Below, in pieces: positions 6,075-6,814 of a stretch of DNA of 6,814 bases (position 1 is its first letter; each line of letters begins with the position of its first letter). The stretch comes from an uncultured Prevotella sp. Its GTDB lineage: Bacteria > Bacteroidota > Bacteroidia > Bacteroidales > Bacteroidaceae. Where the stretch lies: the NCBI GenBank assembly GCA_945863825.1, contig CAMBBY010000065.1:1-6814 (forward strand), in the 5' to 3' direction. The notes under the pieces were generated by a model that was not told the DNA's origin, ran no database searches, and saw only the letters and a program-made list of their open reading frames with translations. Position numbers and translations under genes: made by a program.

Positions 6075-6814
6075 ATGAAAGCAAGATATTTGTTCCCTAA
6101 GGATTATATGGCAGATCCATCTGCCAATGTGTTTAACGGTCGCCTGTATGTTTACCCATCTCATGACTGGGATAGCGGCGAAAGCTTCGACGATGATGGC
6201 GGTCACTTCCAGATGAAAGACTATCATGTTCTCTCTATGGACGATGTGATGGAAGGTGAGGTAACCGATCATGGTGTGATACTCGATGTGAAGGATGTGC
6301 CATGGGCTGAGAAACAGATGTGGGACAACGATGTAGTAGAGAAGGATGGCAAGTACTATCTCATCTTCTCTGCCAAGGATTATAATGGCGTGTTCCATCT
6401 TGGTGTGGCTGTGGCTGATAAGCCTGAAGGTCCTTTCGTTCCGAATGCCGACCCAATCCGCAAGTCATACAGCATCGACCCTTGTGTGTTCAAGGATGAT
6501 GATGGCAAGATTTACTGCTACTTCGGTGGTATCTGGGGCGGTCAGCTTCAGTGGTACAAGGACAACAAGGCTCTGAAGGATGAGCATCTTCCAGAAGGCA
6601 AGGAGAATCCGTTGCCATCCCGTGTAGCCATGATGACTGATGATGTTCAGCAGTTTGCTGAGATGCCAAAGCCTGTTGTCATTGTTGACGAGGAGGGTAA
6701 GGTATTGCCAGCCGATGATCCTCATCGCTTCTTCGAGGCTAGCTGGATGCACAAGTATAAGGGCAAGTATTACTTCAGCTACTCTACCGGTGATACTCAT
6801 TATCTCTGCTATGC
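6075..6814 (+). CDS. xynB: GH43 beta-xylosidase, cytoplasmic, 3' end beyond the window
   Basis: The frame opened by the ATG at 6075 stays open to the window end: 246 complete codons plus two bases (GC, so Ala). It has no signal peptide, which suggests a cytoplasmic glycosidase. The inverting GH43 catalytic triad is visible: general base Asp14 in ADPSANVFNGRLYVYPSHD, the pKa-modulating Asp135 in SIDPCVF, and general acid Glu221 in FFEASWMHKYKGKYYFSYS. Other family features include MWDNDVVEKDGKYYLIFSA (82-100). The likely role is hydrolysis of imported xylobiose and xylo-oligosaccharides to xylose; alpha-L-arabinofuranosidase activity is possible because GH43 enzymes are often mixed. It lies 46 bp after xynA, in the same order as xynA-xynB of P. 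bryantii. The missing part would hold the rest of the five-bladed propeller and any C-terminal domain. The start is preceded by A-rich AACA with no Shine-Dalgarno sequence. Confidence 0.92.
   Translation, partial: MKARYLFPKDYMADPSANVFNGRLYVYPSHDWDSGESFDDDGGHFQMKDYHVLSMDDVMEGEVTDHGVILDVKDVPWAEKQMWDNDVVEKDGKYYLIFSAKDYNGVFHLGVAVADKPEGPFVPNADPIRKSYSIDPCVFKDDDGKIYCYFGGIWGGQLQWYKDNKALKDEHLPEGKENPLPSRVAMMTDDVQQFAEMPKPVVIVDEEGKVLPADDPHRFFEASWMHKYKGKYYFSYSTGDTHYLCY

Overview
The window is a xylan-utilisation cluster from a bacterium of the phylum Bacteroidota, most likely Prevotella or Segatella. The evidence is a hybrid two-component sensor with a Reg_prop propeller, TAnnTTTG promoter elements, A-rich translation leaders with no Shine-Dalgarno sequence, signal-peptide cleavage sites followed by Gln, and a gene set matching the xynE-xynD-xynA-xynB cluster I recall from Prevotella bryantii. 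I cannot assign a species from sequence alone.

Layout. Positions 1-46 are not genomic. They are an Illumina Nextera (Tn5) library adapter: the end of P5, an 8-base i5 index, the Read 1 primer site and the 19-bp mosaic end. Genomic DNA starts at 47. From 47 to 2011 on the minus strand lies the N-terminal sensor half (655 residues) of a hybrid two-component system regulator, cut off by the adapter. A 243-bp divergent intergenic region (2012-2254) carries a convincing Bacteroidota-type promoter for the regulator and a probable one for the operon. On the plus strand follow an SGNH/GDSL esterase (2255-3457, xynE type), a GPH-family sugar:cation symporter (3471-4874, xynD type), a GH10 endo-xylanase (4904-6028, xynA type) and the first 246 codons of a GH43 beta-xylosidase (6075 to the window end, xynB type). 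Gaps of 13, 29 and 46 bp and a shared strand point to one operon.

How the genes work together (inference from families). The periplasm-facing propeller of the regulator senses a xylan-derived oligosaccharide and switches on the divergent operon. The exported esterase removes acyl groups, the exported GH10 xylanase cuts the xylan backbone, the symporter brings short xylo-oligosaccharides across the inner membrane, and the GH43 enzyme, which lacks a signal peptide, releases xylose in the cytoplasm. No SusC/SusD pair lies in the window, so outer-membrane uptake must be encoded elsewhere.

I do not see a new biological system here. The points most worth a second look are the adapter contamination and the chimeric reading frames it creates, a substituted cation-site aspartate in the symporter, a 15-bp repeat that duplicates the last codons and stop of the xylanase gene, and a sharp composition change inside the esterase gene.
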